64,000 nt of DNA, taken from NCBI GenBank assembly GCA_018650465.1, contig JABIFY010000107.1, positions 53,180 through 117,179 on the forward strand, in the 5' to 3' direction. The stretch's first letter is position 1. The number at the start of each line of letters is the position of its first letter. Positions 43,267 to 52,873 of the stretch are shown here, one piece after another. A model generated the notes under the pieces. The model was given only the letters and a program-made list of their open reading frames with translations, made no database searches and had not been told where the DNA came from. Made by a program: the position numbers and the translations under genes. The DNA comes from Alphaproteobacteria bacterium (lineage in GTDB: Bacteria; Pseudomonadota; Alphaproteobacteria; UBA2966).

Positions 43267-45110
43267 GATCCGGAGCCCGCAACGACGTCATAGAGCCTGA
43301 AATTGCCAAGCGTATCGGGTAGTGGTAGAGGCTTTAGCCATTTCGGGGGCTTGCCCTTCGTTAATCGCTCAAACACTGTGTCAGGGCCGGTATCCGTTGA
43401 CTTGTACCAGCTCTGCTCTTTGGCCTTCAGGCAGAGCATAACTGTATCAATACCGCGTGTGTGGGCGATTTTCCGGGCACTCGCCAGATCGGTTGCGGCA
43501 AAGAAATTTATGGTATCCAGAATGCCTTTTGTGTTGCGCTGATAAGGCGTGCCAACGGCACTGTGTTGGCTGCGATAAATGATCTCCGGGCCATAAAACA
43601 CCAATGTCATGATCCGGCGTGATTTGTCGTTCAGGCTGGGCTCGGTCGCCAGATACTTGCTCATGACCGACATCTTGCAGTTCGCCGATTTTTTGTCACC
43701 ATGGTCTTCGAATTTGTAGACCACGACCGTCAGCAACAAAAATACGGTTGCCATGCCGGCGACGATGGCCCCACGGGCCGCAGCTCTGGCAACGCGTGTG
43801 CCCTGGTCGACAGCGTCTGCCCCTTGGTCCAAGCGATCCAACAACGCCAACAACAAAGCAGTGTAAGGCAGGATCAGCATCAATTCGGCGTAGGTTGCCC
43901 AGCGGGCCTGATAAAGCGACAGGGGCACAAAGACGATCAGACACAAGCCGACCAGGATCCACATGCGATGGCGGTCGTGATCATGCCGTACGAGATACAC
44001 AAGCCATGGGCCTGCCAGTAAGAAGGGTCCCAGCAAAAACAGGAATTCCCGCAGGCTTTTCAGTGGGTTATCACTGTTGATCAATGATCGGACCTCAGCC
44101 GTATTCTTGAACCAGAGCTCTACGACACGGGCATCAACTGCGGCATAAGGCCCGGCAAAAAAGGCCGGATACAAGGCGTATATGGCGGTCAGAACAAATA
44201 GAGTGCCAAAAAGGCCAAAGGATAGTCGGTGTTCCGGCTTTTCCGTTAACACCCAGCCATCCATGTTTTGTACCACCCGCCAGAAAGCCAGAATAGCGCC
44301 AAATACAGCCAGATGCACGATGGATATGCGGTCGTATCCGACGTCAAACCAGTTCGCCGGTGGCCGTTCAACCACCAAGGCCAGCAAGACAACCAGCACG
44401 ATGCCTATCGTGAACAAACTGCCTGCCCGGGCATAGTGGCCACGCAGTTTCAGCCAGCCAAGACCAAGCGCTGTCTGTAGTAATGCCAAGGGCAACAGGA
44501 ATTCAACGCTGACCCAAAGCCCCAAGCCGCCGATCATACCGCCCAGTAGAGCTGGTTTAACGTCAGAGGGTTTCAGGTCCTGGGCGAGGCGCAGGCCGTA
44601 GCCCAGCATAAGGACGAACAACAAGGCAATCAGACTGTGATGATCCGGTCGGGCCGCCGAAAAATAGGACAGCAAGGCAGGCTGGGTCAGAGAGACCACA
44701 CCGAGGTAAACCAGCCCTGCCCGCCGGAACAGGGGTCGCGCCGCCCAGAACAGGGCGAACAAGGTTAGCCAGTGCAGAACCGGGCTGACGACCACGCCCC
44801 ACCAATACAAAGCCTCCTTCAGCCCAAGTATCGGGATCAGGGGAGCCGCCCCGGCCAGCAATACCAGGTCCATGGGCCGGGTCCAGTGCAAGGTGTCACC
44901 ATAAGGCGTATTGGCCCGGTCAATGGTGCCATTGAACCAGTCCCCGGTTGTTGCAAGCGCCTCGACGCGTACCAGGCGCATGTAGCCGTCCGTGCCCCAC
45001 AAGGCGTGATTCGGAATAGGAGAATCGGTCCGCATCATGAACAAAACCTGCACCACGATCAGCAACCCAAAGGGAAACCAGAGCGGCGATATGGTTCGGG
45101 ATAATTTCAA
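43263..45110 (-). CDS. Polytopic membrane protein, GT-C / STT3-like glycosyltransferase
   Basis: 615 residues with about a dozen membrane helices and a soluble C-terminal end. The first loop has WGTDGYMRLVRVEAL (Asp41), and a later loop ARPDHHSL (D156-H157-H158). These are the arrangements of the DxD-like and DHH motifs of oligosaccharyltransferase STT3 and related GT-C enzymes that use polyprenyl-phosphate sugars. The classical WWDYG motif is not seen, so it is a distant member. It follows the FAD-oxidoreductase gene by ten bases and overlaps the PAP2 gene. Glycosyl transfer on the outer face of the inner membrane is inferred. Confidence 0.65.
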   Translation of the reverse strand: MKLSRTISPLWFPFGLLIVVQVLFMMRTDSPIPNHALWGTDGYMRLVRVEALATTGDWFNGTIDRANTPYGDTLHWTRPMDLVLLAGAAPLIPILGLKEALYWWGVVVSPVLHWLTLFALFWAARPLFRRAGLVYLGVVSLTQPALLSYFSAARPDHHSLIALLFVLMLGYGLRLAQDLKPSDVKPALLGGMIGGLGLWVSVEFLLPLALLQTALGLGWLKLRGHYARAGSLFTIGIVLVVLLALVVERPPANWFDVGYDRISIVHLAVFGAILAFWRVVQNMDGWVLTEKPEHRLSFGLFGTLFVLTAIYALYPAFFAGPYAAVDARVVELWFKNTAEVRSLINSDNPLKSLREFLFLLGPFLLAGPWLVYLVRHDHDRHRMWILVGLCLIVFVPLSLYQARWATYAELMLILPYTALLLALLDRLDQGADAVDQGTRVARAAARGAIVAGMATVFLLLTVVVYKFEDHGDKKSANCKMSVMSKYLATEPSLNDKSRRIMTLVFYGPEIIYRSQHSAVGTPYQRNTKGILDTINFFAATDLASARKIAHTRGIDTVMLCLKAKEQSWYKSTDTGPDTVFERLTKGKPPKWLKPLPLPDTLGNFRLYDVVAGSGS

Positions 45111-45120
45111 GACGCGTCCG

Positions 45121-46695
45121 TCACTGCTTTTCTTCGTGATATTCGGCTTCCGTATTCACAGACCAGGACGCATCCCGGTCCAGTTTACCGTCAATAATCT
45201 GATCAACCGCCATCATTGCGGTAAGCATGGAGTGATCCTGATTATTGTATCTGTGCATGCCGTTGCGCCCCAGGGGAAAGAAGTTATCCCATTGATCCAG
45301 ATACCGCCGAACAACGTCAAACCGCGGCCAGGTACCAAAATAAGCCGGGTAGGTCTTTGGCATACGGATGACCACGGCAGATTTTACGGCCGCTGGTCTC
45401 GCCACATTGATCTTGTCCAGTTCCTGAACGGCAAAGGCTTTCAGGTCATCGTCCGCCATGGCCCACAAATCATCGCCTTCAGCACAAAAATATTCCATAC
45501 CCATCCAGACCGTTGATGGGTCCGCAACCATATAAGGGCTCCAGTTATTGAAAATTTGCAAACGTCCGACCTGAACATCGGGTTCCTGCACATAAATCCA
45601 GTTGTCCGGCACCCTTTCCGCCAGCTCAATGCCACTGGCGCCGCCGCCAAGTTCGGTTCGGTTCAAAAGCACGCCAACTGTAATGAAATCACGATACATC
45701 AAGCCTTCAGCCACTTCCAAAACCTCCGGTGGGGCTGGTGGGGAAATGCCCTTCACCAGATCCTTGATGGCCATGGTCGAAAACACGTAATTACCGGTCA
45801 GTGTTTCCTTGCCTGACGGTCCATCAATGTCGATGGTCGTCACGGTGTCACCGTCATGTTGAAAGCCGGTTACACGGCAGCCAAAACGAACCTCACCGCC
45901 CTTTTTCTCGATCTCACGCACCACCTGCTGCCACATATGGCCGGGACCATATTTCGGATAGAGGAAATGCTCGATCAGGCTGGTTTCAGTGTCCTTTTGA
46001 TCGACGGATGATTTGCGCCAGAGCGAACCAATGGCGTGTTTGACGATACCGGTCAGCGACAAGCCCTTGATGCGCTGGGCCCCCCATTCAGCCGAGATTT
46101 CATGACACGGCACACCCCATACTTTTTCGGTGTAATCACGAAAGAATGTTGCATAAAGCTCTCGCCCGAAGCGGTTGATGATGAAATCTTCCAGCGTATT
46201 TTCGGGGCGAATGGGCAGGATTTGCGCCTTCAGGAAGCCAAAGCCGATACGGATAGTTGCCATCAAACCAAGCTTTTGCAGGGTGCCGAGGCTCAGACTA
46301 AGCGGATAGTCAAAAAATTCACCCCTGAACAAAATGCGCGACACCCGTTTGCGCACCAGCATAACGTTGTCCTGGGCATCTGGATCGGGGCCGTCTTTTG
46401 GCAGCTCGACCCAGTGCTTTTTATTCTGGTAACTAATCTCGATGCCACCTTCGGCAGCTCCCTGCATGGGCAGGATGTCACGCCACCAGTCCATTACCCT
46501 GTCGGATTTGGAAAAAAACCGATGCCCGCCGATATCGATGCGGTTACCTTCGAATTCAACGGTTTTTGAAATACCGCCAATATCCTGGCTGGCTTCCAGA
46601 ACAATCGGTTTGATATCCGTTCGTCGCAATAATTCCAGGGCAGCTGTCAGGCCTGCAGGACCGGCACCAATAATGAGGGCTGTTTTATCGCTCAT
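45121..46695 (-). CDS. FAD-dependent oxidoreductase, UDP-galactopyranose mutase/amine oxidase-like
   Basis: 524 residues. The N-terminus binds FAD ([16 protein letters not shown], then [16 protein letters not shown] and GGHRFFSK). The [22 protein letters not shown] stretch and the interior [25 protein letters not shown] resemble proteins annotated as NAD(P)/FAD-dependent oxidoreductases or UGM-like enzymes beside glycosyltransferases. These enzymes may rearrange or oxidise a nucleotide- or lipid-linked sugar. ATG 46695 is followed directly by the FAD fold. It is eight bases from the GtrA gene and ten from the GT-C gene. Confidence 0.8.
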   Translation of the reverse strand: MSDKTALIIGAGPAGLTAALELLRRTDIKPIVLEASQDIGGISKTVEFEGNRIDIGGHRFFSKSDRVMDWWRDILPMQGAAEGGIEISYQNKKHWVELPKDGPDPDAQDNVMLVRKRVSRILFRGEFFDYPLSLSLGTLQKLGLMATIRIGFGFLKAQILPIRPENTLEDFIINRFGRELYATFFRDYTEKVWGVPCHEISAEWGAQRIKGLSLTGIVKHAIGSLWRKSSVDQKDTETSLIEHFLYPKYGPGHMWQQVVREIEKKGGEVRFGCRVTGFQHDGDTVTTIDIDGPSGKETLTGNYVFSTMAIKDLVKGISPPAPPEVLEVAEGLMYRDFITVGVLLNRTELGGGASGIELAERVPDNWIYVQEPDVQVGRLQIFNNWSPYMVADPSTVWMGMEYFCAEGDDLWAMADDDLKAFAVQELDKINVARPAAVKSAVVIRMPKTYPAYFGTWPRFDVVRRYLDQWDNFFPLGRNGMHRYNNQDHSMLTAMMAVDQIIDGKLDRDASWSVNTEAEYHEEKQ

Positions 46696-46702
46696 GAAAT
46701 CG

Positions 46703-47170
46703 TCAGGATGCCGATGCTGTTGGATTATTGTTTTCTCTGAACAGCAACCACTTTCGCACTATGAAGTTAAAAACAAAACTGCTGCCAGCAGCAAATAGCT
46801 TGGAAATTTGATACGGTACGCTGTTGGCAGAGGCAAAAACCCACAAAACGGCTTCGTTCACCAGCAAGCCGCCAAGCCCAATGGCAAAAAACAAAATAAA
46901 TTCCCTGTGTGGCCGGTCTATCCGTCTGTGCTTAAACACCCAGAATATGGATCCGGCGTAGGCGACAGTAGCGCCTGAACTGAAAGAAATTGCGTTCGCC
47001 AGCAACAATTCCAGACCAAAAACTTCATGAAACAAGATCAAAAGACCGTAATCCACCGCCAAGGCCAGCAAACTGACGCCAAAATAGCGAAACACCTCAC
47101 CCGAAAGCCTGTTTTGGCTCAATTTTTTGATTTTGTTAGCCTGTTTTGACAAAAAAGGTCCTGCAAACAC
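46703..47170 (-). CDS. GtrA family membrane protein
   Basis: About 155 residues with four membrane helices and the GtrA pattern [20 protein letters not shown] ... [19 protein letters not shown] ... [11 protein letters not shown]. GtrA proteins are thought to flip polyprenyl-phosphate-linked sugars across the inner membrane. GTG 47170 has no clear ribosome site; the real start may be slightly downstream. It is the first gene of the four-gene GtrA-FAD-GT-C-PAP2 operon. Confidence 0.82.
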   Translation of the reverse strand: MFAGPFLSKQANKIKKLSQNRLSGEVFRYFGVSLLALAVDYGLLILFHEVFGLELLLANAISFSSGATVAYAGSIFWVFKHRRIDRPHREFILFFAIGLGGLLVNEAVLWVFASANSVPYQISKLFAAGSSFVFNFIVRKWLLFRENNNPTASAS

Positions 47171-47423
47171 TCAAAATAGATTGTGTTTCATTTTATCTGA
47201 TTCCGATCCACTAATTTTCGCTGATCTCATCCACCAGCGCAACCAATCGGGCACTAAACCATTTAAATCATACTATTTTTTCACCCTCACGGATCAGTGA
47301 ACGAAAATATTTGTTTTGCTCTTGCGCCCGCTGACATCAGCACCATATCTGCCTCACAACAGCAGCAGTTCAGGTATCAAGCTCATGGGGAGCCTGCCGA
47401 ACCGCAACTCAAAGGACAGAAAA

Positions 47424-47708
47424 ATGTCACCGCAAGGGACCCAGGACAAGACCAATCGGACTAACTGCACAGCGAAGGAAGTCGTGACGTCGCGGAAGGT
47501 CATCGGGGCCTGGGTGATGGGCGGTGGAATCTGGTTGCTGGGGATGCTTGCCTTGCTTGTGGTGCCCATGATTTCCACGAACGTCAACGCTGGTGTGACA
47601 CCCACATCGGCCTATTACTCGCACAGTGGCAGCTGGAAAACAGTTACCGACCCCAGTGGCAAATATACAGCCGTCGTTCGTAACTTGGTTCAGGCACCAA
47701 AATTCTGA
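47424..47708 (+). CDS. Small single-pass membrane protein, unrecognised
   Basis: 94 residues; AAAGGA stands 7 bases before ATG 47424, which supports this start over longer frames. A polar N-terminus (MSPQGTQDKTNRTNCTAKE) precedes one hydrophobic helix (about 27-50, GAWVMGGGIWLLGMLALLVV) and a short outer domain (SAYYSHSGSWKTVTDPSGKYTAVV). No family is recognised. It lies on the strand opposite the glycan operon, so it is likely separate. Confidence 0.6.
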   Translation: MSPQGTQDKTNRTNCTAKEVVTSRKVIGAWVMGGGIWLLGMLALLVVPMISTNVNAGVTPTSAYYSHSGSWKTVTDPSGKYTAVVRNLVQAPKF

Positions 47709-47806
47709 TCTAATAACTGGTCAGTCGCCTGAAGCCTGTCTCTCGGCACTTGTCGAAATCATGGTTCCAACATAGTCTGCCTTGATCGGGCAAAGGGGAA
47801 GCCATG

Positions 47807-47830
47807 CCCTGTTGGCGCTCGCCTACAGGG
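47807..47830. promoter_or_regulatory. Symmetrical hairpin before the 101-residue gene
   Basis: CCCTGT-T-GGCG (47807-47817) pairs with CGCC-T-ACAGGG (47820-47830): ten base pairs with one T-T mismatch. It lies 25 bases before the next start codon and may be a leader structure or an operator. Confidence 0.4.
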
Positions 47831-47855
47831 TACTGGCAATTATTGAGGGATTTCA

Positions 47856-48161
47856 ATGCGATACGTGGCGAGGGATACAGAGGGCAAGATTGTTGCGATC
47901 TTTGACCGCCCGCACCCTGCTGCACCGGAATATCTCGATGAAAACGACCCGGAACTGATCGCCTTTGTGACCGGTGGTCGATCAGAAGAAGCCATGCGGG
48001 AATACTTGCAAAGTTCGGATTCTGACTTGCTGCGCATTATTGAAGACTTGATCTCTGTGTTGATCGACAACAATGTTATTCTGCTGACAGACTTTCCGGA
48101 TCACGCCCAGCAAAAGTTGATGCGTCGGCAAAACATTCGGGAAAAGCTGCAAAGCACTTGA
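47856..48161 (+). CDS. Conserved small cytoplasmic protein, unknown function
   Basis: 101 residues starting MRYVARDTEGKIVAIFDRP, with a middle EYLDENDPELIAF and an end segment RIIEDLISVLIDNNVILLTDFPDHAQQKLMRRQ. I recall relatives in Proteobacteria that carry misleading tryptophan-synthase-like names; no enzyme motif is seen here. GAGGGA lies 6 bases before the ATG. It is convergent with the second receiver gene, with two bases between stop codons. Confidence 0.72.
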   Translation: MRYVARDTEGKIVAIFDRPHPAAPEYLDENDPELIAFVTGGRSEEAMREYLQSSDSDLLRIIEDLISVLIDNNVILLTDFPDHAQQKLMRRQNIREKLQST

Positions 48162-48163
48162 AT

Positions 48164-49075
48164 TCAGCTGCTGCCCGCACGGCTCTTCATCATCTCGGTA
48201 ATGCTATTGGCTGCATCGATGGAGGCTTGGTCTTTTGCCTTCATGACCAGTTGCAAAGCATTGCCAAGTTGGCGCACAAGCTCCATATCCGATGCCTTTG
48301 CCGCATTTCCTGACATCATTCGACGGCCAACGGCAACAAGTGTTTTACAAAGCTTAGCCTGATGGTTGAAACGCGTATTGGCGATCCGCTTGTCCAGAAG
48401 TTCTGCGGCCTCGGCAAGTTCCTTCAGAAGCCTGGGTAATTTGTTCTTGTGTTCTTCAGGCATCGAAGTGATCATGCCTGCGGTGACCAGGATTTTGTTG
48501 ACGTAACGTTCAACCCTTTGCTCCTGCACCAATTCCTGAATAGTTTCGTGATCTACACCGTCATCTTCCCCTGTCGCGGTGTGGCGTAACCGGTTCGGCA
48601 CCTTGATTTGCGGGATGGGATTATCATCATCCCTGAGACTTGAACGCCTGTCCGGGCCGATGTAATCCGACGTCACCACAAAAGGTTTGCGTTTGTTGAT
48701 CAGGGTTTCGATAGCCGTCTTCATTTTTCCGATGGTCATGGGCAGCGTCAGCAGCAGATCCGCTCCACTGGAAATAATTTCTGTGACCAGTTCCCGGTTT
48801 GGGTCCCAGGTCGTGGCGATAATCGGCAAAAAAGCGTCACTGCCAATGTCCCCCTGGCGGATATCATGAAACATTTTTGGTGCCACACCACCACCCGTTT
48901 CCGCGTCACAAATCAAGACGTCGCAACCAACACCGGCAAGTCTGTTTTGAACATCTGCCAGATTTGTCATTTCATGGAATCGCCGAAAACCCACGTCATG
49001 CAAGGCATCACGGGCGGCCTTCATGGACCCTGGTTTTTCATCCACAAGAATGGCACTTGCTTTGTGAAGTTCCAT
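48164..49075 (-). CDS. Receiver-domain protein, paralogue 2
   Basis: 303 residues with the architecture of the protein at 5151-6077: receiver (about 6-125, predicted phospho-Asp57 in VLICDAE, acidic pocket DE at 12-13), the conserved KPFVVTSDYIGPDRR link near 135, IPQIKVPNRLR and EQRVER, then an all-helical C-terminal half of unknown type. The C-terminal halves are less similar than the receivers, which may mean different partners. It stands as a single gene. No kinase gene is adjacent; the nearest hybrid kinase is about 10 kb to the right. Confidence 0.8.
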   Translation of the reverse strand: MELHKASAILVDEKPGSMKAARDALHDVGFRRFHEMTNLADVQNRLAGVGCDVLICDAETGGGVAPKMFHDIRQGDIGSDAFLPIIATTWDPNRELVTEIISSGADLLLTLPMTIGKMKTAIETLINKRKPFVVTSDYIGPDRRSSLRDDDNPIPQIKVPNRLRHTATGEDDGVDHETIQELVQEQRVERYVNKILVTAGMITSMPEEHKNKLPRLLKELAEAAELLDKRIANTRFNHQAKLCKTLVAVGRRMMSGNAAKASDMELVRQLGNALQLVMKAKDQASIDAANSITEMMKSRAGSS

Positions 49076-49201
49076 AAAATAATTACTCGAACAAAATAAA
49101 TATCAAAAAATATTTGCGATAAAATGATGGAAAGAAATCAGGACTAAAAGCATTATTGTATGTGTTTTATCTAAAAGCGAAGTAAATTATCTGGCGTCAG
49201 T

Positions 49202-49861
49202 TCAGATCACTTCATCATCTCGGGAAGTGGTTTCGCCATATCGACCGAGCGCTGGTTTTTTCAAGCCGTCATATAGCTTGTCCAGCCCTTCATTCACAGT
49301 TTGGCCGGCGTTATGGAACAAACTGTTTCCCTGCAAATCACTTTCGAGCAAAAACGGGCCGAAGTTGTCCACTTCCAGCACCCACATGGCTTGTGCAATG
49401 CCCAGTTCTTCGAGCCAGTGCACGTCAACAACCCGCTTGACCCCGCGCCCCAGTAACGCCCCGGTGCCATAACCAACTGTCGTCAAATAGACAGCATTAT
49501 TTGGCACAAAATGTTGCAAATAATCCTCCCGTGACATGCCGCCCTTACCGATGATCATCTGGCATTTGGAAAGTTCGAACCACTTGCTCATCCATTTTGA
49601 AAATCTGAAACTGGCGGTTCCTGTGACCGCACCAACATCGAACCCGCCTGCGTCATTCGACGCTGCTGCGGGCGAGCAATGAAAATTCACGTTGGTCGTT
49701 GCGACAAGGTCAAGTGGTGGCGGGATGCCTTCGTCGATCAAGCGTTTGTACAAGCCTTCCCGGCCGGTATACAGCAGCCCTTCCAGATAGATGATGGTAC
49801 CTATTTCCAGCCCCTGCAAATCAGCTGTGGTGACGGGCATTTTCAGATGGACTGTTTTCAT
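49202..49861 (-). CDS. Class I fumarase / tartrate dehydratase beta subunit
   Basis: 219 residues, matching the C-terminal (beta) domain of class I hydro-lyases: GTIIYLEGLLYTGREGLYKRL, GAVTGTASFRFSKWM, IIGKGGMS and TTVGYGTGALLGRGV. With the alpha subunit it would form an iron-sulfur fumarase, L-tartrate dehydratase or mesaconase; the fumarate reductase context favours fumarase. Start ATG 49861 overlaps the alpha stop by four bases (ATGA). It is the last gene of a six-gene coupled operon. Confidence 0.9.
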   Translation of the reverse strand: MKTVHLKMPVTTADLQGLEIGTIIYLEGLLYTGREGLYKRLIDEGIPPPLDLVATTNVNFHCSPAAASNDAGGFDVGAVTGTASFRFSKWMSKWFELSKCQMIIGKGGMSREDYLQHFVPNNAVYLTTVGYGTGALLGRGVKRVVDVHWLEELGIAQAMWVLEVDNFGPFLLESDLQGNSLFHNAGQTVNEGLDKLYDGLKKPALGRYGETTSRDDEVI

Positions 49862-50787
49862 TCGATGCCCTCCCGCCGCATATAATCCGTAAACCAGGCC
49901 GGATCGGTTCGATACTCGATTTCACCACTGGCATGCAGGCGTGCGACAGCCCGTCGTGATGACAAACAGAAACTGTGTACGCTGACTGGCATGCCCCCGG
50001 TATGGGTGCAGCCGACTTCGATGTTGCAGTCAACGACCATGGAACTGCCGACAAATCCCATGGGCCCCATGCCGATATTGTTGCCAAGGTCTTTTAATTC
50101 CCGTTCAAGCGCCGCGATTTGCGGGTCTGGATTTTGATTACCAACAATACGCAGACAGGCCGCCTGTTTTCCCAGTGTCATGCAAACGTCTTTACTGCCA
50201 CCAATGCCGACCCCGACAATAGCGGGCTGGCAGGCCAGACCCCGTCGGCCAAACTGGATCATCACATCAAGGAAAAAACGCTTGATCCCATCGATGCCAT
50301 CACCTGGAAAAAGCATGCGGAAATCGGATCCGAACAGCCCGCCCTTATGGACGGTGACGATATCGATCCAGTCGGCGTTTGGTTCAAATGAATAATCAAT
50401 TTCCGGCGCACCGATGCCAACATTGTTGTTGTTATCTGCACGGGTCAGCGGGTGAACCCGGTTGGGTCGCAAGGGCACCTCATGAGTTGCTGTGGCTGTG
50501 GCCCGGCGCAAGGCGCGCTCCAACGCGATGAAGCCACCCTCGACGCTGGCTTCGTTGCCGACCTTCACGAAATAGCGCGGCAGGCCTGTATCGGCACACA
50601 TGGGTCTGCGGTCATCCTCGGCTGCCTCCCAGTTTTCGACCATGGATTTCAATACAAACTGGCTTAGCTCATTTGTTTCCTGGGGCATCATGGCTTTGAC
50701 ACCGTCACGAAAATCTTCGGGGATATCGATTGCGGCTCGACGCATGATCTCGAGACCGGCTTGTTCAATAGAGACTTCCTTGATCAT
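49858..50787 (-). CDS. Class I fumarase / tartrate dehydratase alpha subunit
   Basis: 309 residues, the iron-sulfur alpha domain of class I fumarases. Cluster cysteines are visible in CADTGLP (Cys64) and in the VDCNIEVGCTHTGGMP segment, where two cysteines lie near the C-terminus. The GVGIGGSKD block is also present. It adds water to fumarate to give malate, or an analogous reaction. The start overlaps the flavoprotein stop (ATGA). Placing fumarase right behind a fumarate reductase/succinate dehydrogenase suggests that the two steps are run together. Confidence 0.9.
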   Translation of the reverse strand: MIKEVSIEQAGLEIMRRAAIDIPEDFRDGVKAMMPQETNELSQFVLKSMVENWEAAEDDRRPMCADTGLPRYFVKVGNEASVEGGFIALERALRRATATATHEVPLRPNRVHPLTRADNNNNVGIGAPEIDYSFEPNADWIDIVTVHKGGLFGSDFRMLFPGDGIDGIKRFFLDVMIQFGRRGLACQPAIVGVGIGGSKDVCMTLGKQAACLRIVGNQNPDPQIAALERELKDLGNNIGMGPMGFVGSSMVVDCNIEVGCTHTGGMPVSVHSFCLSSRRAVARLHASGEIEYRTDPAWFTDYMRREGIE

Positions 50788-52505
50788 GGCTTGTCTTCCG
50801 ATCCTTCGTCCACGTTTGGTTTGATGCGATTGAAGTCTACGGACTGGCGACTGACCTGAAGGGACCCATTGATTTGACGCAATTCGGTATACCAGGCTTG
50901 CCTGGGTGCCAGCGTGTCGCTGAAGTCAGACCGAAAATGCGCACCGGCACTGTCGTCTCGCGCCTGGGCAGCGGCGATAATCATTTTGCTCACCGTCATC
51001 TGGCTATCCAGATTGAGCCAGTCTTGCCAGGCAATATCATAGTGGCGCTGACCCGATCCAATGCCTGTATTCATCAAATCATCATGCAAAGCATTTACGG
51101 CTTTCGAAACACGCTCAAGCCCTTGCGCGTCACGGATAATCCCGGCGTCATCCCACATCACATTACTTAACCTTTCGCGCAAATCATTCAGGTCGCCCGG
51201 TGCGCGGTTCAGGGGATGGCTTGTGCGCTCAACCGCTGCGGCCAGTTCCCCTTCGTCCGCTTCTGCAAAGCCCGATTGTTCTGCCACCCAGCCCGCCATT
51301 GTATCACCGGCAATGCCACCAAACACGGTTGAATTCCCGACACCGTTGCCGCCCAAACGATTGGCGCCATGCACACCGCCGGTATCTTCGCCTGCCGCAA
51401 ACAAACCTGTTAATTCGGTTCGGCAGTCTGTTTGGAACACGACACCACCCATCATGTAATGGGCTGTGGGCACAACTTCGACCAAACCGCTAACCAGGTC
51501 AAAACCACAATCTGCACAGCGTTCCACCATGCCCTTGAATTGTTTTTTAACCATCTTGGCATCCAGGTGCTTCATGGTGATGTAGACACCACCATTTTTG
51601 GCCGTCCGCCCTGCCCGCATCTGGTCATACATGGCGCGACTGACAATATCCCTGGTGGCCCGTTCGGCACGGGGGTCGTAATCCGCCATAAAGCGTTCTT
51701 CGTCGCCGTTCAATAGATAGCCACCAGCACCCCGCAGCCCTTCTTCGATGATCGTGCCGGTAATGCGCGTGTCCTCACCTGCCACCAGGCCGGTGGGGTG
51801 GAACTGCACCATTTCCATATCCCGTAAAGGCAAGCCAGCTGCGAGGGCCATGGCCATGCCATCACAACTTTTATCACCCGACGGGGTGTGATAGCGGTAC
51901 ATTGTCGGGCCACCGCCGGTTGCCAACAGAACGGCTTTTGCTTCGACAAACAGGAATTTCCCGCTGCGGATATCCAGCAACAAAACCCCGGCCAGACGAT
52001 CACCAGTTTTGTTTTTGATCAGGGCCACGGCCCGGTGTTCTTCAAGGCGATTGATGTTGCGGGCCCAGACCTGTTCTGCCAATCGGCTGATGATTTCGAT
52101 ACCCGTCAGGTCACCCTTGTGCACGGTTCGGTCAAAGGTCTGACCGGCAAAGGCCTTCTGATGAATGCTGCCATCAGGATTGCGATCAAAGAAACAGCCA
52201 ATTTCGTTTTCAAGCTCGTGAATACGCTCAACCGCACCGTTCACCAGAGTCCAGGCCAGGTCCTGGTTGTTGATCCATTTGCCACCTTCGACGGTGTCGC
52301 GAAAATGTCGCTCGACGGAATCGCCCAAGGCCAGAGCGACGTTATAACCGCCCTGCACCATGCGCGTGCAACCGGATTTGCCCAGCAAGCCTTTCACGGC
52401 GACGGTAATATCCAGGTCAGAATTTTTACGATGGGCATGGATCGCCGCGAACAACCCTGCCCCGCCACTGCCGAGAATCAGAATATCTGTACGCCGTCGT
52501 TCCAT
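50784..52505 (-). CDS. Fumarate reductase/succinate dehydrogenase-like flavoprotein subunit, His-to-Cys variant
   Basis: 573 residues. The FAD fold begins ILILGSGGAGLFAAI; catalytic features of the succinate/fumarate family are present: QFHPTGLV, EEGLRGAGGYL (Arg), PTAHYMMGGV (His) and EDTGGVHGANRLGGNGVGNS. Where SdhA/FrdA have SHTxxAQGG, with His linked covalently to FAD, this protein has GCTRMVQGG: Cys46 replaces the His. FAD may be non-covalently bound, or linked differently, which would change its redox potential. The start codon overlaps the stop of the second membrane anchor. Quinol:fumarate reductase versus succinate dehydrogenase direction cannot be decided from sequence. Confidence 0.88.
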   Translation of the reverse strand: MERRRTDILILGSGGAGLFAAIHAHRKNSDLDITVAVKGLLGKSGCTRMVQGGYNVALALGDSVERHFRDTVEGGKWINNQDLAWTLVNGAVERIHELENEIGCFFDRNPDGSIHQKAFAGQTFDRTVHKGDLTGIEIISRLAEQVWARNINRLEEHRAVALIKNKTGDRLAGVLLLDIRSGKFLFVEAKAVLLATGGGPTMYRYHTPSGDKSCDGMAMALAAGLPLRDMEMVQFHPTGLVAGEDTRITGTIIEEGLRGAGGYLLNGDEERFMADYDPRAERATRDIVSRAMYDQMRAGRTAKNGGVYITMKHLDAKMVKKQFKGMVERCADCGFDLVSGLVEVVPTAHYMMGGVVFQTDCRTELTGLFAAGEDTGGVHGANRLGGNGVGNSTVFGGIAGDTMAGWVAEQSGFAEADEGELAAAVERTSHPLNRAPGDLNDLRERLSNVMWDDAGIIRDAQGLERVSKAVNALHDDLMNTGIGSGQRHYDIAWQDWLNLDSQMTVSKMIIAAAQARDDSAGAHFRSDFSDTLAPRQAWYTELRQINGSLQVSRQSVDFNRIKPNVDEGSEDKP

Positions 52506-52873
52506 CAGTCGACGCCCCCAAATGCTGACAGCAGAAAGACAATCCCCACTGCCAGAGCAAAACCTGACGCCAGGGCGATAAATGTTTTTTGACTGTTTTG
52601 CCAGGGCAGGAATTCAAGCGCCAGCAAGCGAAGCCCGCCGGCGAAATGAGCCGCGAATAAAACGACCAGAATGGTTTCGGCTATCTTCACCAATGGCGTG
52701 TCAGCCCAGGTTAAAAAACGGTCCAGTTGGCGAGGGTCATCAAGGGCCTGGCTCAGCACCAACAAATGAACCGGCAGGAATATCACCAACGTCAATCCTG
52801 AAATGCGGTGCAAGGCAAAAGCCCACCAGGCCGGGTGATGACGGGCGGCCCAGGGTTTTTGCAGCATGGTCAT
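52505..52873 (-). CDS. Membrane anchor subunit of the fumarate/succinate complex, second
   Basis: 122 residues from ATG 52873, which overlaps the preceding gene by four bases. Three hydrophobic helices; the first begins with FALHRISGLTLVIFLPVHLL, the SdhC-type quinone/haem signature, and the second has LFAAHFAGGLRLL with a candidate haem-ligating His. A longer open frame upstream is not used. It anchors the flavoprotein/iron-sulfur dimer and passes electrons to or from quinone. Confidence 0.82.
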   Translation of the reverse strand: MTMLQKPWAARHHPAWWAFALHRISGLTLVIFLPVHLLVLSQALDDPRQLDRFLTWADTPLVKIAETILVVLFAAHFAGGLRLLALEFLPWQNSQKTFIALASGFALAVGIVFLLSAFGGVD

